A DNA stretch of 36,514 bases from NCBI RefSeq assembly GCF_000474235.1, contig NZ_BATA01000018.1:1-36514 (forward strand). Reading direction: 5' to 3'. This DNA is from Halarchaeum acidiphilum MH1-52-1. GTDB lineage: Archaea > Halobacteriota > Halobacteria > Halobacteriales > Halobacteriaceae. Below, one piece after another: positions 8,268 to 16,689 of this stretch. The translations under genes and the position numbers were made by a program. The notes beneath the pieces are model-generated. The model saw only the letters and a list, made by a program, of their open reading frames with translations, had not been told where the DNA came from and searched no databases. How positions within the stretch are numbered: the stretch's first letter is position 1; every line of letters starts with the position of its first letter.

Positions 8268-8275
8268 GTTTATAC
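8268..8275 (+). promoter_or_regulatory. TATA box of the rpa3-rpap3 operon
   Basis: GTTTATAC lies about 63-70 bp ahead of the rpa3 ATG. With the usual archaeal spacing, the transcript would start near 8297 and carry a leader of about 40 nt, unlike the apparently leaderless genes around it. Confidence 0.5.
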
Positions 8276-8337
8276 GGCGGTAGGGCGTATCTCGGGGCGT
8301 CTCCCACCGAAACACACGCGGAGACGGAAACCCGACT

Positions 8338-9267
8338 ATGAGCGACATACAGCAGACCGCGCAGCAGCTACACGACCAGTTCTCGGAGCATCTCGACGTC
8401 GACGTCGAGGAGATCGAAGAGCGCCTCGAACGCTACGTCGAGGAGTACAAGATCCCGCTCGACGAGGCACGACGCTCCGTCGAGAGCCACTACTTGGACG
8501 AGGCGGGAATCGAGCGCGACGAACTCGGTCGCGGCGGCAATCCGACGGTGCAGGCCGCGGACGTCGACGCGCCCGACGAGTGGGTCGACATCACGGCCAA
8601 AGTCGTCGACCTCTGGGAACCCCGCAGCGACAGCGTCGCGCAGGTCGGCCTGCTCGGCGACGAGTCCGGCACGATCAAGTTCACGAAGTGGGCGGCCTCC
8701 GACCTCGACGAGGTCGAGGAGGGGCAGGTGTACCACCTCGGCAACGTCGTCACGGACGAGTATCAGGGACGCTACTCGGTGAAGCTCAACCGCACGACCA
8801 CGATCGCCGAACTGGACGAGGACATCGAGGTCGGCGACGACGAGACGACCGTCGAGGGCGCGCTCGTCGACATCCAGTCCGGGAGCGGCCTCATCAAGCG
8901 CTGCCCCCACGAGGACTGCACGCGGGTCCTCCAGAACGGCCGTTGCAGCGAGCACGGCGAGGTCGAGGGCGAGTTCGACCTCCGCATCAAGGGCGTCCTC
9001 GACGACGGGACGGACGTCCACGAGATCATCCTGAACGAGGAGGCGACGACGGACCTCACGGGCGTCACGCTCGAAGAGGCGAAACAGCAGGCGATGGACG
9101 CCCTCGACACGACCGTCGTCGCGGACGAGATGCGCGAGACGCTTCTCGGGACGTACTACCGCGTGAGCGGCCCGACGCTCGGGCGCTACGTCCTCGCGAA
9201 CGACATCGAGGAGTTGAACGATCCGGTCGACGGCGAATCGGTGCTGATCAAAGCGAGGTCGATGTAA
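8338..9267 (+). CDS. rpa3: replication protein A, RPA3-type (single-stranded DNA binding)
   Basis: A 309-residue protein. After an N-terminal helical region (MSDIQQTAQQLHDQFSEHLDVDVEEIEERL) come OB-fold sequences (about 75-150 DEWVDITAKVVDLWEPRSDSVAQVGLLGDESGTIKF, and 155-180) and a zinc finger of C-x4-C-x8-C-x2-H form (CPHEDCTRVLQNGRCSEHG, about 188-206), followed by another OB-like region. Length and single zinc finger match the haloarchaeal Rpa3 rather than the longer Rpa1. It binds ssDNA in replication and repair. It is followed by rpap3 after 1 nt; in Haloferax the two proteins form a specific pair. Confidence 0.92.
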   Translation: MSDIQQTAQQLHDQFSEHLDVDVEEIEERLERYVEEYKIPLDEARRSVESHYLDEAGIERDELGRGGNPTVQAADVDAPDEWVDITAKVVDLWEPRSDSVAQVGLLGDESGTIKFTKWAASDLDEVEEGQVYHLGNVVTDEYQGRYSVKLNRTTTIAELDEDIEVGDDETTVEGALVDIQSGSGLIKRCPHEDCTRVLQNGRCSEHGEVEGEFDLRIKGVLDDGTDVHEIILNEEATTDLTGVTLEEAKQQAMDALDTTVVADEMRETLLGTYYRVSGPTLGRYVLANDIEELNDPVDGESVLIKARSM

Positions 9268-9268
9268 G

Positions 9269-9874
9269 ATGTCCGAATCCGCACCCACGCGCGAAGTCGC
9301 CCGCCGCGTCTTCGCCGACGAGTTCAACGACGCCACGTTCACGTTCAAGGAATCCGACGACGAGCGCGCGCCGCTCTACAGTCTCCTCCCCACCGGGGAG
9401 AAGGCGAATCGCGTCTTCCTCGTCGGCACTCTGACGGAGACCGAGGACGTCGGCGAGGACTCGGAGTACTGGCGCGGTCGCGTCGTCGACCCGACCGGGA
9501 CGTTCTTCGTCTACGCCGGCCAGTACCAACCGGACGCCGCGAGCGCGCTCCGCGAACTCGACACGCCCGCCTACGTCGCCATCGTCGGAAAGCCCCGCAC
9601 CTACGAGACGGAGGACGGGACCATCAACGTCTCCGTGCGCCCCGAATCCATCACCGAGGTCGGCACCGCGACGCGCGACCGGTGGGTCGTCGAAACGGCC
9701 GAACGCACCCTCGAACGCATCGGGACCTTCGACGAGGAGGGGAACGAGTACGCCCGCCGCGTCGAAGAGGAGTACGACCTCCCGCTCCGGCGCTACAAGC
9801 GGGCCGCCATCGACGCCCTCGAATCCCTCGACGAGACCGCGGACGAAGAGGAAGAGACGGCCGAGGTCGCCTGA
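9269..9874 (+). CDS. rpap3: RPA-associated protein, RPAP3-type
   Basis: A 201-residue COG3390-type protein encoded 1 nt after rpa3. It has a single OB-fold-like core (about residues 45-130: NRVFLVGTLTETEDVGEDSEYWRGRVVDPTGTFFVYAGQYQPDAASAL) and a helical, acidic C-terminus (DETADEEEETAEVA). RPAPs bind their cognate RPA and are needed for its function in haloarchaea. The tight spacing indicates co-transcription with rpa3. Confidence 0.92.
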   Translation: MSESAPTREVARRVFADEFNDATFTFKESDDERAPLYSLLPTGEKANRVFLVGTLTETEDVGEDSEYWRGRVVDPTGTFFVYAGQYQPDAASALRELDTPAYVAIVGKPRTYETEDGTINVSVRPESITEVGTATRDRWVVETAERTLERIGTFDEEGNEYARRVEEEYDLPLRRYKRAAIDALESLDETADEEEETAEVA

Positions 9875-9921
9875 GCGATCGTCTGACGAAGGCTTAAGGC
9901 CCTCTCTCGGCTTCCATCCGT

Positions 9922-10335
9922 ATGGGCAACAAGAACAAGACCGTCTCGTTCCGCGTGAACGAGGACACCTTCGACGCGCTCCGCGACATCGCGGAGGAGC
10001 GCGATCTCTCGTTGTCCGCCGTCTTCCGCGACTACGTCGACGCGCTCGTCGCCCACGACGGCCGAGTCGAAGTGGTCCCGACGGACGACGTGGGGGAGGA
10101 CGTCGGTGACGAGTTCCCGCCGAAGGTCGAAGTCCCGAAGAGCTTCGTTCGCGAGCACGAACGCCTCGAACTCGAAGCCGAACACCTCCGGGAGCAACTC
10201 GACGAGCACAGGGCGTACATCAACGCCCTGCGCGACGAACTGGAGGACGCAGCGGACGTCGAGAACGTCGAGGACGTCGTCCACCTCGACGACCTCGAGA
10301 GCGAGGGCGAAGAGGAATCGTTCCGCCTCGGCTAG
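9922..10335 (+). CDS. ribbon-helix-helix/coiled-coil DNA-binding protein
   Basis: A 137-residue protein. The N-terminus KTVSFRVNEDTFDALRDIAEERDLSLSAVFRDYVDAL (6-42) fits a ribbon-helix-helix domain: a beta strand with alternating residues, then two helices. From about 70 to 120 there is a Glu/Arg/Leu-rich coiled coil (EHERLELEAEHLREQLDEHRAYI in part), then an acidic tail. It probably binds DNA as a dimer. A GGCTTAAGG element about 30 nt ahead of the ATG looks like its own promoter, separate from rpa3-rpap3. Target genes are unknown; the position next to the RPA genes may or may not matter. Confidence 0.8.
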   Translation: MGNKNKTVSFRVNEDTFDALRDIAEERDLSLSAVFRDYVDALVAHDGRVEVVPTDDVGEDVGDEFPPKVEVPKSFVREHERLELEAEHLREQLDEHRAYINALRDELEDAADVENVEDVVHLDDLESEGEEESFRLG

Positions 10336-10336
10336 C

Positions 10337-10372
10337 GTCGATCGTCTCGTCCGTCGATCGTCTCGTCCGTCG
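10337..10372. repeat. 16-bp perfect tandem duplication
   Basis: GTCGATCGTCTCGTCC occurs twice head-to-tail (10337-10352 and 10353-10368) plus four more matching bases. It lies between the convergent ends of the ribbon-helix-helix gene and ahcY. It may be a slipped-strand duplication; no hairpin or function is evident. Confidence 0.85.
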
Positions 10373-10405
10373 AGCGCTACGCGCTGAGCGGCGCGTCCAG
10401 CGTGC

Positions 10406-11689
10406 CTACGTCCCGTGCCGCCACGATCCCATGTACTCCTCCTGCGCGGTGGAGAGCACGTCGTGCTCGATCCCTTCCGCGTCGAGCTTCGTCTCCGCGA
10501 CTTCTCGATCGAGTTCGTCCGGCACCGAGTGGAGACCCGCGTCGTACTCGCCTCCACGCTCGGCGAGTTCGCGCACGCAGACCGCCTGCACGCCGAAGGA
10601 CTGGTCCATGACCTCGACCGGGTGGCCGAGCGCGACGGGGCTCGCGAGGTTGACGAGACGGCCCTCCGCGAGGACGTTCACGCGCGAGCCGTCGTGGAGT
10701 TCGTATTCGCGGACGCCCTCGCGGGCCTCGCGCTCGTCCACGGCGAGCTCGGAGAGCTGCTCGAGGTTGATCTCGACGTCGAAGTGCCCGGCGTTCGCGA
10801 GGACGACGCCGTCCTGCATGACCTCGAAGTGTTTCTCGGTGATGACGTCGCGATTGCCCGTGGTCGTCACGAAGACGTCGCCGACTTTGGCCGCTTCGTC
10901 CATCGGCATGACCTCGTAGCCCTCCATGTGGGCCTCGAGGGCGCGCCGCGAGTCGACCTCGGTGACGACGACGTTCGCGTTCTGGCCGGCGGCCTTCTTC
11001 GCGACGCCGCGGCCGCAGTAGCCGTACCCCGAGACGACGACGGTCTTGCCCGCCCACGCGAGGTTCGTCGTCATCGCGATGTTCGCGAGCGCGGACTCCC
11101 CGGTGCCGTGCACGTTGTCGAAGAGGTGCTTCATCGGGGTGTCGTTCACGTTGAACATCGGGTAGTCGAGGGCGCCCTCCTGATCCATCGCGCGCAAGCG
11201 ATGCACGCCGGTCGTCGTCTCCTCCGTCCCGCCGACGATGTCCTCGATGAGTTCGGGGTACTCCTCGTGGATGCGGAAGACGAGGTCGCCCCCGTCGTCC
11301 ACGGTGATGGTCGGCTCCGTCGCGATGACGGCGTCCATCGCCTCGTAATACGCCTCGTCGTCCACGCCGCGCTTCGCGTACGACGTGATGTTCTCGTGAG
11401 CGTCGAGCGCCGCGCTCACGTCGTCGTGCGTCGAGAGCGGGTTGCAGCCCGTGATGGCGACCTCGGCGCCCGCGTCCGCGAGCGCCTCGACGAGGACGGC
11501 GGTCTTCGCCTCGACGTGAAGCGCCATTCCGACGCGGTGGTCGCGCAGCGGCTCGCCGGCCTCGAACTGCTCGCGAAGGGCGGTGAGGATGGGCATGTGT
11601 TCGAGCGCCCAGTCCATCTTGCGGCGACCCTCCTCGACGTGTGCGTCGAGGTCGTCGAGGCGGTCGCTGATAGGTGCGGCCGTGTCCAT
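10406..11689 (-). CDS. ahcY: adenosylhomocysteinase (S-adenosylhomocysteine hydrolase)
   Basis: A 427-residue enzyme that splits S-adenosylhomocysteine (or S-inosylhomocysteine in some archaea) reversibly to homocysteine and nucleoside, relieving product inhibition of methyltransferases. Seen are the N-terminal substrate region ([28 protein letters not shown]), the NAD-binding GYGYCGRG (about 225-232), [10 protein letters not shown], and the C-terminal [23 protein letters not shown] element at about 11712-11723 (minus strand) lies about 25-34 nt ahead of the ATG, fitting a leaderless mRNA. The neighbour on the same strand is an SAH/MTA deaminase-type amidohydrolase. Confidence 0.96.
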   Translation of the reverse strand: MDTAAPISDRLDDLDAHVEEGRRKMDWALEHMPILTALREQFEAGEPLRDHRVGMALHVEAKTAVLVEALADAGAEVAITGCNPLSTHDDVSAALDAHENITSYAKRGVDDEAYYEAMDAVIATEPTITVDDGGDLVFRIHEEYPELIEDIVGGTEETTTGVHRLRAMDQEGALDYPMFNVNDTPMKHLFDNVHGTGESALANIAMTTNLAWAGKTVVVSGYGYCGRGVAKKAAGQNANVVVTEVDSRRALEAHMEGYEVMPMDEAAKVGDVFVTTTGNRDVITEKHFEVMQDGVVLANAGHFDVEINLEQLSELAVDEREAREGVREYELHDGSRVNVLAEGRLVNLASPVALGHPVEVMDQSFGVQAVCVRELAERGGEYDAGLHSVPDELDREVAETKLDAEGIEHDVLSTAQEEYMGSWRHGT

Positions 11690-11752
11690 ACGCGTGACTC
11701 GACGGGACGGGTGGAAAACGCTTCGGATACCGCGCGTGTCGTCCTCGGACTC

Positions 11753-13042
11753 TCACTCGGCCCGAGCGACGAGATCGCGGGCGCGCTCGGTGGCACGCTC
11801 GCGTACCGCGTCCTCGTCCAGCGTCAGCACCTCGCGGTCGCGCACGAGCACGTCGCCGTCGCAGACGGTGTGTTTGACGTCGCTCCCCCGCGTCGCGTAC
11901 GCGAGGTTCGAGACGGCGTCGTGCGTCGGCGTCAGGTGCGCCGCCTCGAAGTCGACGACCGCGAGATCGGCCTTCTTGCCGGCCGCGATCCGCCCCGCGT
12001 CGAAACCGAGGGCGTCCGCACCGCCCGCCGTCGCCATCTCCACGACCGCCTCCGCGGGGACGGCGCTCGCGTCGTTCGCCGCGTGCTTGCCGAGCATCGC
12101 CGCGTCGCGCATCTCGTCGAAGAGGTCGAGATCGTTGTTCGACGCCGCGCCGTCCGTCCCGAGCGCGACGGTCACGCCTTCGCGTCTGTATGCGGGGATC
12201 GGTGCCGCACCCGACGCGAGCTTCATGTTCGACGCCGGGCAGTGGACGACCGCCGTCCCGCGCTCGGCGATCAACGCGATCTCCGCCGCGTCGCTGTGGA
12301 CGCCGTGCGCGACGAAGTCCGACTCACCGAGCATCCCGACGTCGTCGGCGTATTCGAGCGGTCGCTCGCCGCGCTCGTCGACGATCGGATCGACCTCGTC
12401 GCGGGTCTCGTTCGCGTGGAAGTGCAGGGGGACGCCGGCCTCGCGGGCCGCGGGGACGTACTCGCGCAGGAGTGCCTCGTCGACCGTCGTGAGGCTGTGC
12501 GGCGTGTACATGGTTTGGACGCGACCGTCCGCGTACCCGTCGTACTCGCGCGCGAAGGCGAGGCTCTCCTCGTGGTCGGCGCGCGCGTCGTCTTCGTCCT
12601 TCCCGACGCCGACGACGCCGTGGCCCAGCCGGGCGCGCAGGCCCGCGTCCGCGACGGCCTCGGCCACTTCGGGCATCGAGAAGTACATGTCCGCGAACGC
12701 CGTCGTCCCCGACTTCAGGAGTTCGACGAGCGCCAGTTCCGTCCCCGCACGGATGTCGTCGTCCGTCAGCTCGGCCTCGACCGGCCAAACGTCCTCTCGG
12801 AGCCACGTTTCGAGGGGTTTGTCGTCCGCGTACCCCCGCAGGAGCGTCATCGCCGCGTGGCAGTGCGCGTTCACGAGGCCGGGCATCACCAGACAGCCCG
12901 CGGCGTCCAGCGTCTCGTCGCCGTCGCCGGTGTCGCCCACCGCGACGATCTCGCCCGACTCGTCGTCCACGAGCACGTCGCCCTCGGTCACCGAGAGATC
13001 CGGGTGGAGGACGCGACCGCCCGCGATACGGAGCGTGGCCAT
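11753..13042 (-). CDS. amidohydrolase: SAH / 5'-methylthioadenosine / 5'-deoxyadenosine deaminase type
   Basis: A 429-residue member of the TRZ/ATZ amidohydrolase family. Metal ligands appear in order: HCHAAM (about 61-66), [10 protein letters not shown] (about 207-216), the His in VAHGVHSD, and GTDGAASNN (Asp, about 293-301). [10 protein letters not shown] is typical of the MtaD/DadD group, which deaminate SAH, methylthioadenosine or 5'-deoxyadenosine to the inosyl forms. It lies 63 bp upstream of ahcY on the same strand, which supports a role in SAH recycling. Exact substrate preference cannot be read from the sequence. Confidence 0.9.
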   Translation of the reverse strand: MATLRIAGGRVLHPDLSVTEGDVLVDDESGEIVAVGDTGDGDETLDAAGCLVMPGLVNAHCHAAMTLLRGYADDKPLETWLREDVWPVEAELTDDDIRAGTELALVELLKSGTTAFADMYFSMPEVAEAVADAGLRARLGHGVVGVGKDEDDARADHEESLAFAREYDGYADGRVQTMYTPHSLTTVDEALLREYVPAAREAGVPLHFHANETRDEVDPIVDERGERPLEYADDVGMLGESDFVAHGVHSDAAEIALIAERGTAVVHCPASNMKLASGAAPIPAYRREGVTVALGTDGAASNNDLDLFDEMRDAAMLGKHAANDASAVPAEAVVEMATAGGADALGFDAGRIAAGKKADLAVVDFEAAHLTPTHDAVSNLAYATRGSDVKHTVCDGDVLVRDREVLTLDEDAVRERATERARDLVARAE

Positions 13043-13174
13043 ACCCGTCAGTTCGGCCGGCGTCGCCTCAATCCGTCGGTTCGCCGGGCGACCGATGGTC
13101 GCCGTTCGTCCGTCGTGTTAGCCCTCGCCGGGGTTGACCACCACACCTTAGGCCCCCCTCTGCCACCTATTCGC

Positions 13175-14023
13175 ATGAAGATCGCCGTCCCGAACAAGGG
13201 CCGCCTGCACGACCCGACGCTCGACCTCCTCGATCGCGCGGGTCTCGCCGTCGAGGCCGGCTCCGACCGCCAACTCTACGCCGACACCGTCGACCCCGAC
13301 GTGAGCGTGCTGTTCGCGCGCGCCGCCGACATCCCCGAGTACGTCGCGGACGGCGCGGCCGACCTCGGCATCACCGGCTACGACCAGCACCGCGAGTCGC
13401 GCGTCGAGAACGTCAGCGACCTCCTCGATCTCGAATACGGCTCGTGTCGCCTCGTCCTCGCCGCTCCCGAGGACGGCGAGATCGAGACCCCCGACGATCT
13501 CGATGGCCGGACCGTCGCCACCGAGTTCCCGACCGTCACCGCGGGCTACTTCGACGGGAGGGAAATCGACGTGGACGTCGTCGAGGTGACGGGCGCGACC
13601 GAACTCACCCCGCACGTCGAGATGGCCGACGCCATCGTCGACATCACCTCCACGGGGACGACCCTCCGGATGAACCACCTCGCCGTCGTGGACGAGGTGC
13701 TCGATTCCTCCGTGCGCCTCTTCGCTCGCGACGACGTCGCCGAGACGCGCGACGTCGAGCGCGTCGCCACCGCGCTGCGCTCCGTCCTCGACGCCTCGGG
13801 CAAACGCTACGTGATGTTGAACGTCGACGAATCGGACCGTCCCGCCGTCGAGGAGGTGCTTCCGGGCATGGGCGGCCCGACCGTGATGGACGTCGAGGGC
13901 GAGGAGAGCGTCGCCGTCCACGCCGTCGTCGACGAACGCGACGTCTTCGCCACCGTCGCCGAACTGAAGGACGTCGGCGCGCGCGACGTCCTCGTCACCG
14001 AGATCGAGCGCTTAGTGCGCTAG
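13175..14023 (+). CDS. hisG: ATP phosphoribosyltransferase (long form)
   Basis: A 282-residue enzyme catalysing the first step of histidine synthesis, ATP + PRPP to phosphoribosyl-ATP. The N-terminus [19 protein letters not shown] is characteristic; [17 protein letters not shown] (about 151-167) is the PRPP-binding loop region. The length includes the C-terminal ACT-like regulatory domain (about 210-282), so it is the hexameric, histidine-inhibited long form that does not need HisZ. A CCTTAGG element about 25 nt upstream suggests a leaderless transcript. Its 3' end overlaps the convergent membrane protein gene by 12 bp. Confidence 0.96.
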   Translation: MKIAVPNKGRLHDPTLDLLDRAGLAVEAGSDRQLYADTVDPDVSVLFARAADIPEYVADGAADLGITGYDQHRESRVENVSDLLDLEYGSCRLVLAAPEDGEIETPDDLDGRTVATEFPTVTAGYFDGREIDVDVVEVTGATELTPHVEMADAIVDITSTGTTLRMNHLAVVDEVLDSSVRLFARDDVAETRDVERVATALRSVLDASGKRYVMLNVDESDRPAVEEVLPGMGGPTVMDVEGEESVAVHAVVDERDVFATVAELKDVGARDVLVTEIERLVR

Positions 14024-14386
14024 CCACTCCCGCAGTCGATCGCCGACGCGCTCGCCGAGTGCCGCCGCTTTCGCGGGCACGAACCACAGGAGCGCGCTGC
14101 CGATCGCCACGGCGCAGAGGGAGATGGCGTGCGATCGCAGGCTCGCGGCGTCCGGGCTGAGGTAGACGAGGGCCGCCGCGCCCCCGAGGCCGAGCCAGAC
14201 GAGACCGTAGCGGTCGTCGAGGCGGTCGGTGAGGACGGCGGCGAGGACGGCGACGCAGGCGACGCCGAGGACGGCGGCGAGCGTCGTCGTGGGCGCGAGC
14301 ACGTAGCTCGCGGCGAACAGCGCGGCGGAGACGACGACCATCAGGGCGCTCGATCGGAACGCCTGCCGGCGATACGAGGGCGGCAT
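14012..14386 (-). CDS. small multi-pass membrane protein of unknown function
   Basis: A 124-residue protein from ATG 14386 ([19 protein letters not shown]). Four hydrophobic segments are visible: about 14-30 ([17 protein letters not shown]), 34-52, 60-75 and 87-107. The frame is open further upstream, but GGCATCGTTTTCACC about 28-35 nt before this ATG looks like the promoter. No family recognised. It overlaps the end of hisG by 12 bp. Confidence 0.72.
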   Translation of the reverse strand: MPPSYRRQAFRSSALMVVVSAALFAASYVLAPTTTLAAVLGVACVAVLAAVLTDRLDDRYGLVWLGLGGAAALVYLSPDAASLRSHAISLCAVAIGSALLWFVPAKAAALGERVGDRLREWLAH

Positions 14387-14540
14387 ACCCACTAATACCG
14401 GCGCGAAGGTGAAAACGATGCCCCCGAGTTTCCGGCCCCGTAACCGACGGAGCCAGTGACGAAACTCTAGCGTTCGGCGACCGAGCGGTTCGAAGAACCC
14501 GGTAGGTCGCCGATTCACTCGCCGGAGGCGAGGCCGAGGA

Positions 14541-14610
14541 ACCCCCGATAGGGGGTGCCGACGGCTTTTAGCGTAGCTTTTGTCAGCGCGCGAAGCGCGC
14601 GCAGCAAAAG
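14541..14610 (-). terminator. two hairpins downstream of tbp
   Basis: Immediately after the tbp stop there is an imperfect 34-bp palindrome (14577-14610) with outer arms CTTTTG/CAAAAG and inner arms GCGCGC around a GAA loop. A second perfect hairpin, ACCCCC-GATA-GGGGGT, lies at 14541-14556. Transcription from tbp would meet a U4 stretch and then the first hairpin. These may end or process the tbp transcript; archaeal termination depends mainly on U-runs, so this is tentative. Confidence 0.45.
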
Positions 14611-14613
14611 GTA

Positions 14614-15174
14614 CTATTCGAGCAGGCCTAGCTCTTCGAGCCGCGAGACGATCTTGTCGACGGCCTTCTCGGCGTCCTCGGGTTCCTTCCCGCCGGTGAT
14701 GACGAGCTTGCCGGAGCCGAAGAGGAGCGCGACGACCTCGGGACCGTCGAGGCGGTAGACGAGACCGGGGAACTGCTCGGGCTCGTACTCGATGTTTTCG
14801 AGACCGAGACCGATGGCGATGGCGTTGAGGTTGAGCTGGTGACCGAGGTCGGCGCTCGTGACGATGTTCTGGACGACGATCTCGGGTTCGTCCTCGACTT
14901 TGATGTCGAGCTCGCGGAGCTTATCGAAGACGATGCGGAGGGACTCGTGGACGTCCTCGGTGCTCTTCGCGCCGGTGCAGACGATCTTGCCGGAGCGGAA
15001 GATGAGCGCGGCGCTCTTGGGGTTCTGCGTGCGATAGACGAGACCGGGGAACTGCTCGGGATCGTAGTCCGCCCCTTCGAGGTCCATCGCGACGGACTGC
15101 AGGTCGAGCTCCTGTCCGATGCCCGTCGACGCGACCACGTTTTCAATGTTGATGGTTTCCTTTGGGTCGGTCAT
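14614..15174 (-). CDS. tbp: TATA-binding protein
   Basis: A 186-residue general transcription factor made of two pseudo-symmetric halves: residues about 8-92 (NIENVVASTGIGQELDLQSV ... EQFPGLVYR ... GKIVCTGAKS) and 99-182 (VQNIVTSADLGHQLNLNAIAI ... EQFPGLVYR ... GKLVITGGK). It binds TATA boxes and recruits TFB. Haloarchaea often have several TBPs; this one is chromosomal, full length and in a housekeeping setting, so it is likely the main one. Its own TATA box is a perfect 16-bp palindrome 22-38 bp ahead of the ATG. Confidence 0.97.
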   Translation of the reverse strand: MTDPKETINIENVVASTGIGQELDLQSVAMDLEGADYDPEQFPGLVYRTQNPKSAALIFRSGKIVCTGAKSTEDVHESLRIVFDKLRELDIKVEDEPEIVVQNIVTSADLGHQLNLNAIAIGLGLENIEYEPEQFPGLVYRLDGPEVVALLFGSGKLVITGGKEPEDAEKAVDKIVSRLEELGLLE

Positions 15175-15196
15175 CCTTCGTCTTTAAGTCGTATTT

Positions 15197-15212
15197 AACC
15201 TTTATAAAGGTT
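15197..15212. promoter_or_regulatory. perfectly palindromic TATA box of tbp (tbp/trmG10 divergent promoter)
   Basis: AACCTTTATAAAGGTT is a perfect 16-bp palindrome containing TTTATAAA. Its centre is 30 bp from the tbp ATG, right for a nearly leaderless tbp transcript on the minus strand. Because it is symmetrical it could also fire rightward, giving a start near 15231. A separate CTTATAT at 15234-15240 fits trmG10 better. Confidence 0.7.
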
Positions 15213-15288
15213 GGCGGTCCCGACACCGACTGCCTTATATCGCCGGGTCGTCCGACAGAACGAGGGTCGTGGCCGCCCGAGACCGCCC

Positions 15289-16257
15289 GTGTACTGCCTC
15301 GAACTCGCCGGGGAGGACGACGCCTTCGCGTCCGCCGAGGCGGCTGCCGGGGCCGCTACCGACGTCGAACGGATCGCGCCCGGCCTCGCCGTTGCCGCCG
15401 ACGTCGATCCGGCGGGCGTGCGGACGCTCGCCTACACCCGCCACGCGGACGCGCTCCTCGCGCGGACGGACGCGACGATCGACGCGGCCGTCGCCGCCCT
15501 CGACGCGAACGGGATCGACCGCGTGGGGAGCGTCGCCGTCCGCGCCCGGGACGTCCGCAACACCACCGGTATCGACACCCAGCGCGCCGAGCGCGCCCTC
15601 GGAAGCGCGCTCGTCGACCGCGGCTTCTCGGTCGATCTCGACGATCCCGACCACGAACTCCGCGCCTGCTTCAGCGACGGCGTCTGCTGTCTCGGCTGGC
15701 ACGCCGTTTCCTCCTCCCGGGACTACGGGACGCGCAAGCCGACCGATCGGCCGTTCTTCCAGCCGGGGAGCATGGACCCGCTGCTGGCGCGGGCCTGCGT
15801 GAACCTCGCGGGCGTGGATCGCCACGCGACGCTCCTCGATCCGATGTGCGGGACGGGCGGCGTGCTCATCGAGGCCGGTCTCGTCGGCGCGGACGTCGTC
15901 GGCAACGACGCACAGGAGAAGATGGTCCGCGGGAGCCGGGAGAACCTCGATCGCTACCTCGACGATCACGCCCTCGTCCGCGGGGACGCGACCAGACTCG
16001 CCCTCCGAGACGACGCCGTCGACTGCGCGGTCTTCGACGCGCCGTACGGTCGCCAATCGAAGATCGAGACCCACCGCCTCGACGATCTCGTCGCGGGCGC
16101 GCTCGCCGAGGTGCGACGCGTCGCCGCGGGCCGATGCGTCCTCGTCGCCGATCGCGACTGGCGCGACGCGGCCGCCGACGCGGGGTGGACGGTGCGCGAA
16201 CGCTTCGAGCGTCGCGTCCACCGATCGCTCACGCGAACGATCCTCGTCCTCGCCTAG
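15289..16257 (+). CDS. trmG10: tRNA (guanine(10)-N2)-dimethyltransferase
   Basis: A 322-residue enzyme with an N-terminal THUMP-type RNA-binding region and a C-terminal Rossmann methyltransferase. The SAM motif is LDPMCGTGGVLIEAG (about 181-195); the catalytic (D/N)PPY motif appears as DAPYG (about 249-253). It dimethylates G10 of tRNA. GTG at 15289 gives the family-like N-terminus VYCLELAGEDDAF; the frame is open further back to 15211, but CTTATAT at 15234-15240 would place transcription start near 15265. Its TAG shares a CTAG with the stop of the convergent membrane protein gene. Confidence 0.87.
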   Translation: MYCLELAGEDDAFASAEAAAGAATDVERIAPGLAVAADVDPAGVRTLAYTRHADALLARTDATIDAAVAALDANGIDRVGSVAVRARDVRNTTGIDTQRAERALGSALVDRGFSVDLDDPDHELRACFSDGVCCLGWHAVSSSRDYGTRKPTDRPFFQPGSMDPLLARACVNLAGVDRHATLLDPMCGTGGVLIEAGLVGADVVGNDAQEKMVRGSRENLDRYLDDHALVRGDATRLALRDDAVDCAVFDAPYGRQSKIETHRLDDLVAGALAEVRRVAAGRCVLVADRDWRDAAADAGWTVRERFERRVHRSLTRTILVLA

Positions 16258-16658
16258 GCCGTGAGTCGCGTCCAGACGCGCCGATAGTTCGCGACCGCGA
16301 CGGCGAGGAGCGCGCCGAGGATCCAACAGCCGACGGCGACGCCGGTCTCGCTCGGCGGCACGTCGAGCCGCGCCAGTTGCCACCCCGCGTAGCTCAGCAC
16401 GCCGGTCGCGAGCGCCCATCGGAAGAACCCCCCGTAGGAGACGGGCAGACGGCCAGTCTCGACGAGGGCGACGGCGATCGCCCCGCTCAGGAGCACGAGC
16501 GCGACCGCCACGACACCCGGGAGCACCGGGAGAAACGCGACAGCGAACGGGAGCGCCGCGATGCAGCCGACGACGGCGGTCTCAAGTCTCCGTCCCGCGC
16601 GACGGAGCCAGCCGCGCCCGCTCGCGTCGTCGTTCTCGTCCGTCATCGGTTCTGACAT
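16254..16658 (-). CDS. four-helix membrane protein of unknown function
   Basis: A 134-residue protein: hydrophilic N-terminus (MSEPMTDENDDASGRGWLRRAGRRLE) then about four hydrophobic segments (VVGCIAALPFAVAFLP, VVAVALVLLSGAIAVALVE, FFRWALATGVLSYAGWQ, GVAVGCWILGALLAVAVA). No family recognised. It is encoded just downstream of rfcC (31 bp), so the two may be co-transcribed. Its stop overlaps that of trmG10. Confidence 0.72.
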   Translation of the reverse strand: MSEPMTDENDDASGRGWLRRAGRRLETAVVGCIAALPFAVAFLPVLPGVVAVALVLLSGAIAVALVETGRLPVSYGGFFRWALATGVLSYAGWQLARLDVPPSETGVAVGCWILGALLAVAVANYRRVWTRLTA

Positions 16659-16689
16659 CTGTTCGTGCTGGTCGCCGCGTCGATCCGGT

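Noticed and set aside
10415..13174. Long plus-strand extension upstream of hisG
   Set aside because: The frame is antisense to ahcY and the deaminase gene; only the part from ATG 13175 is hisG.
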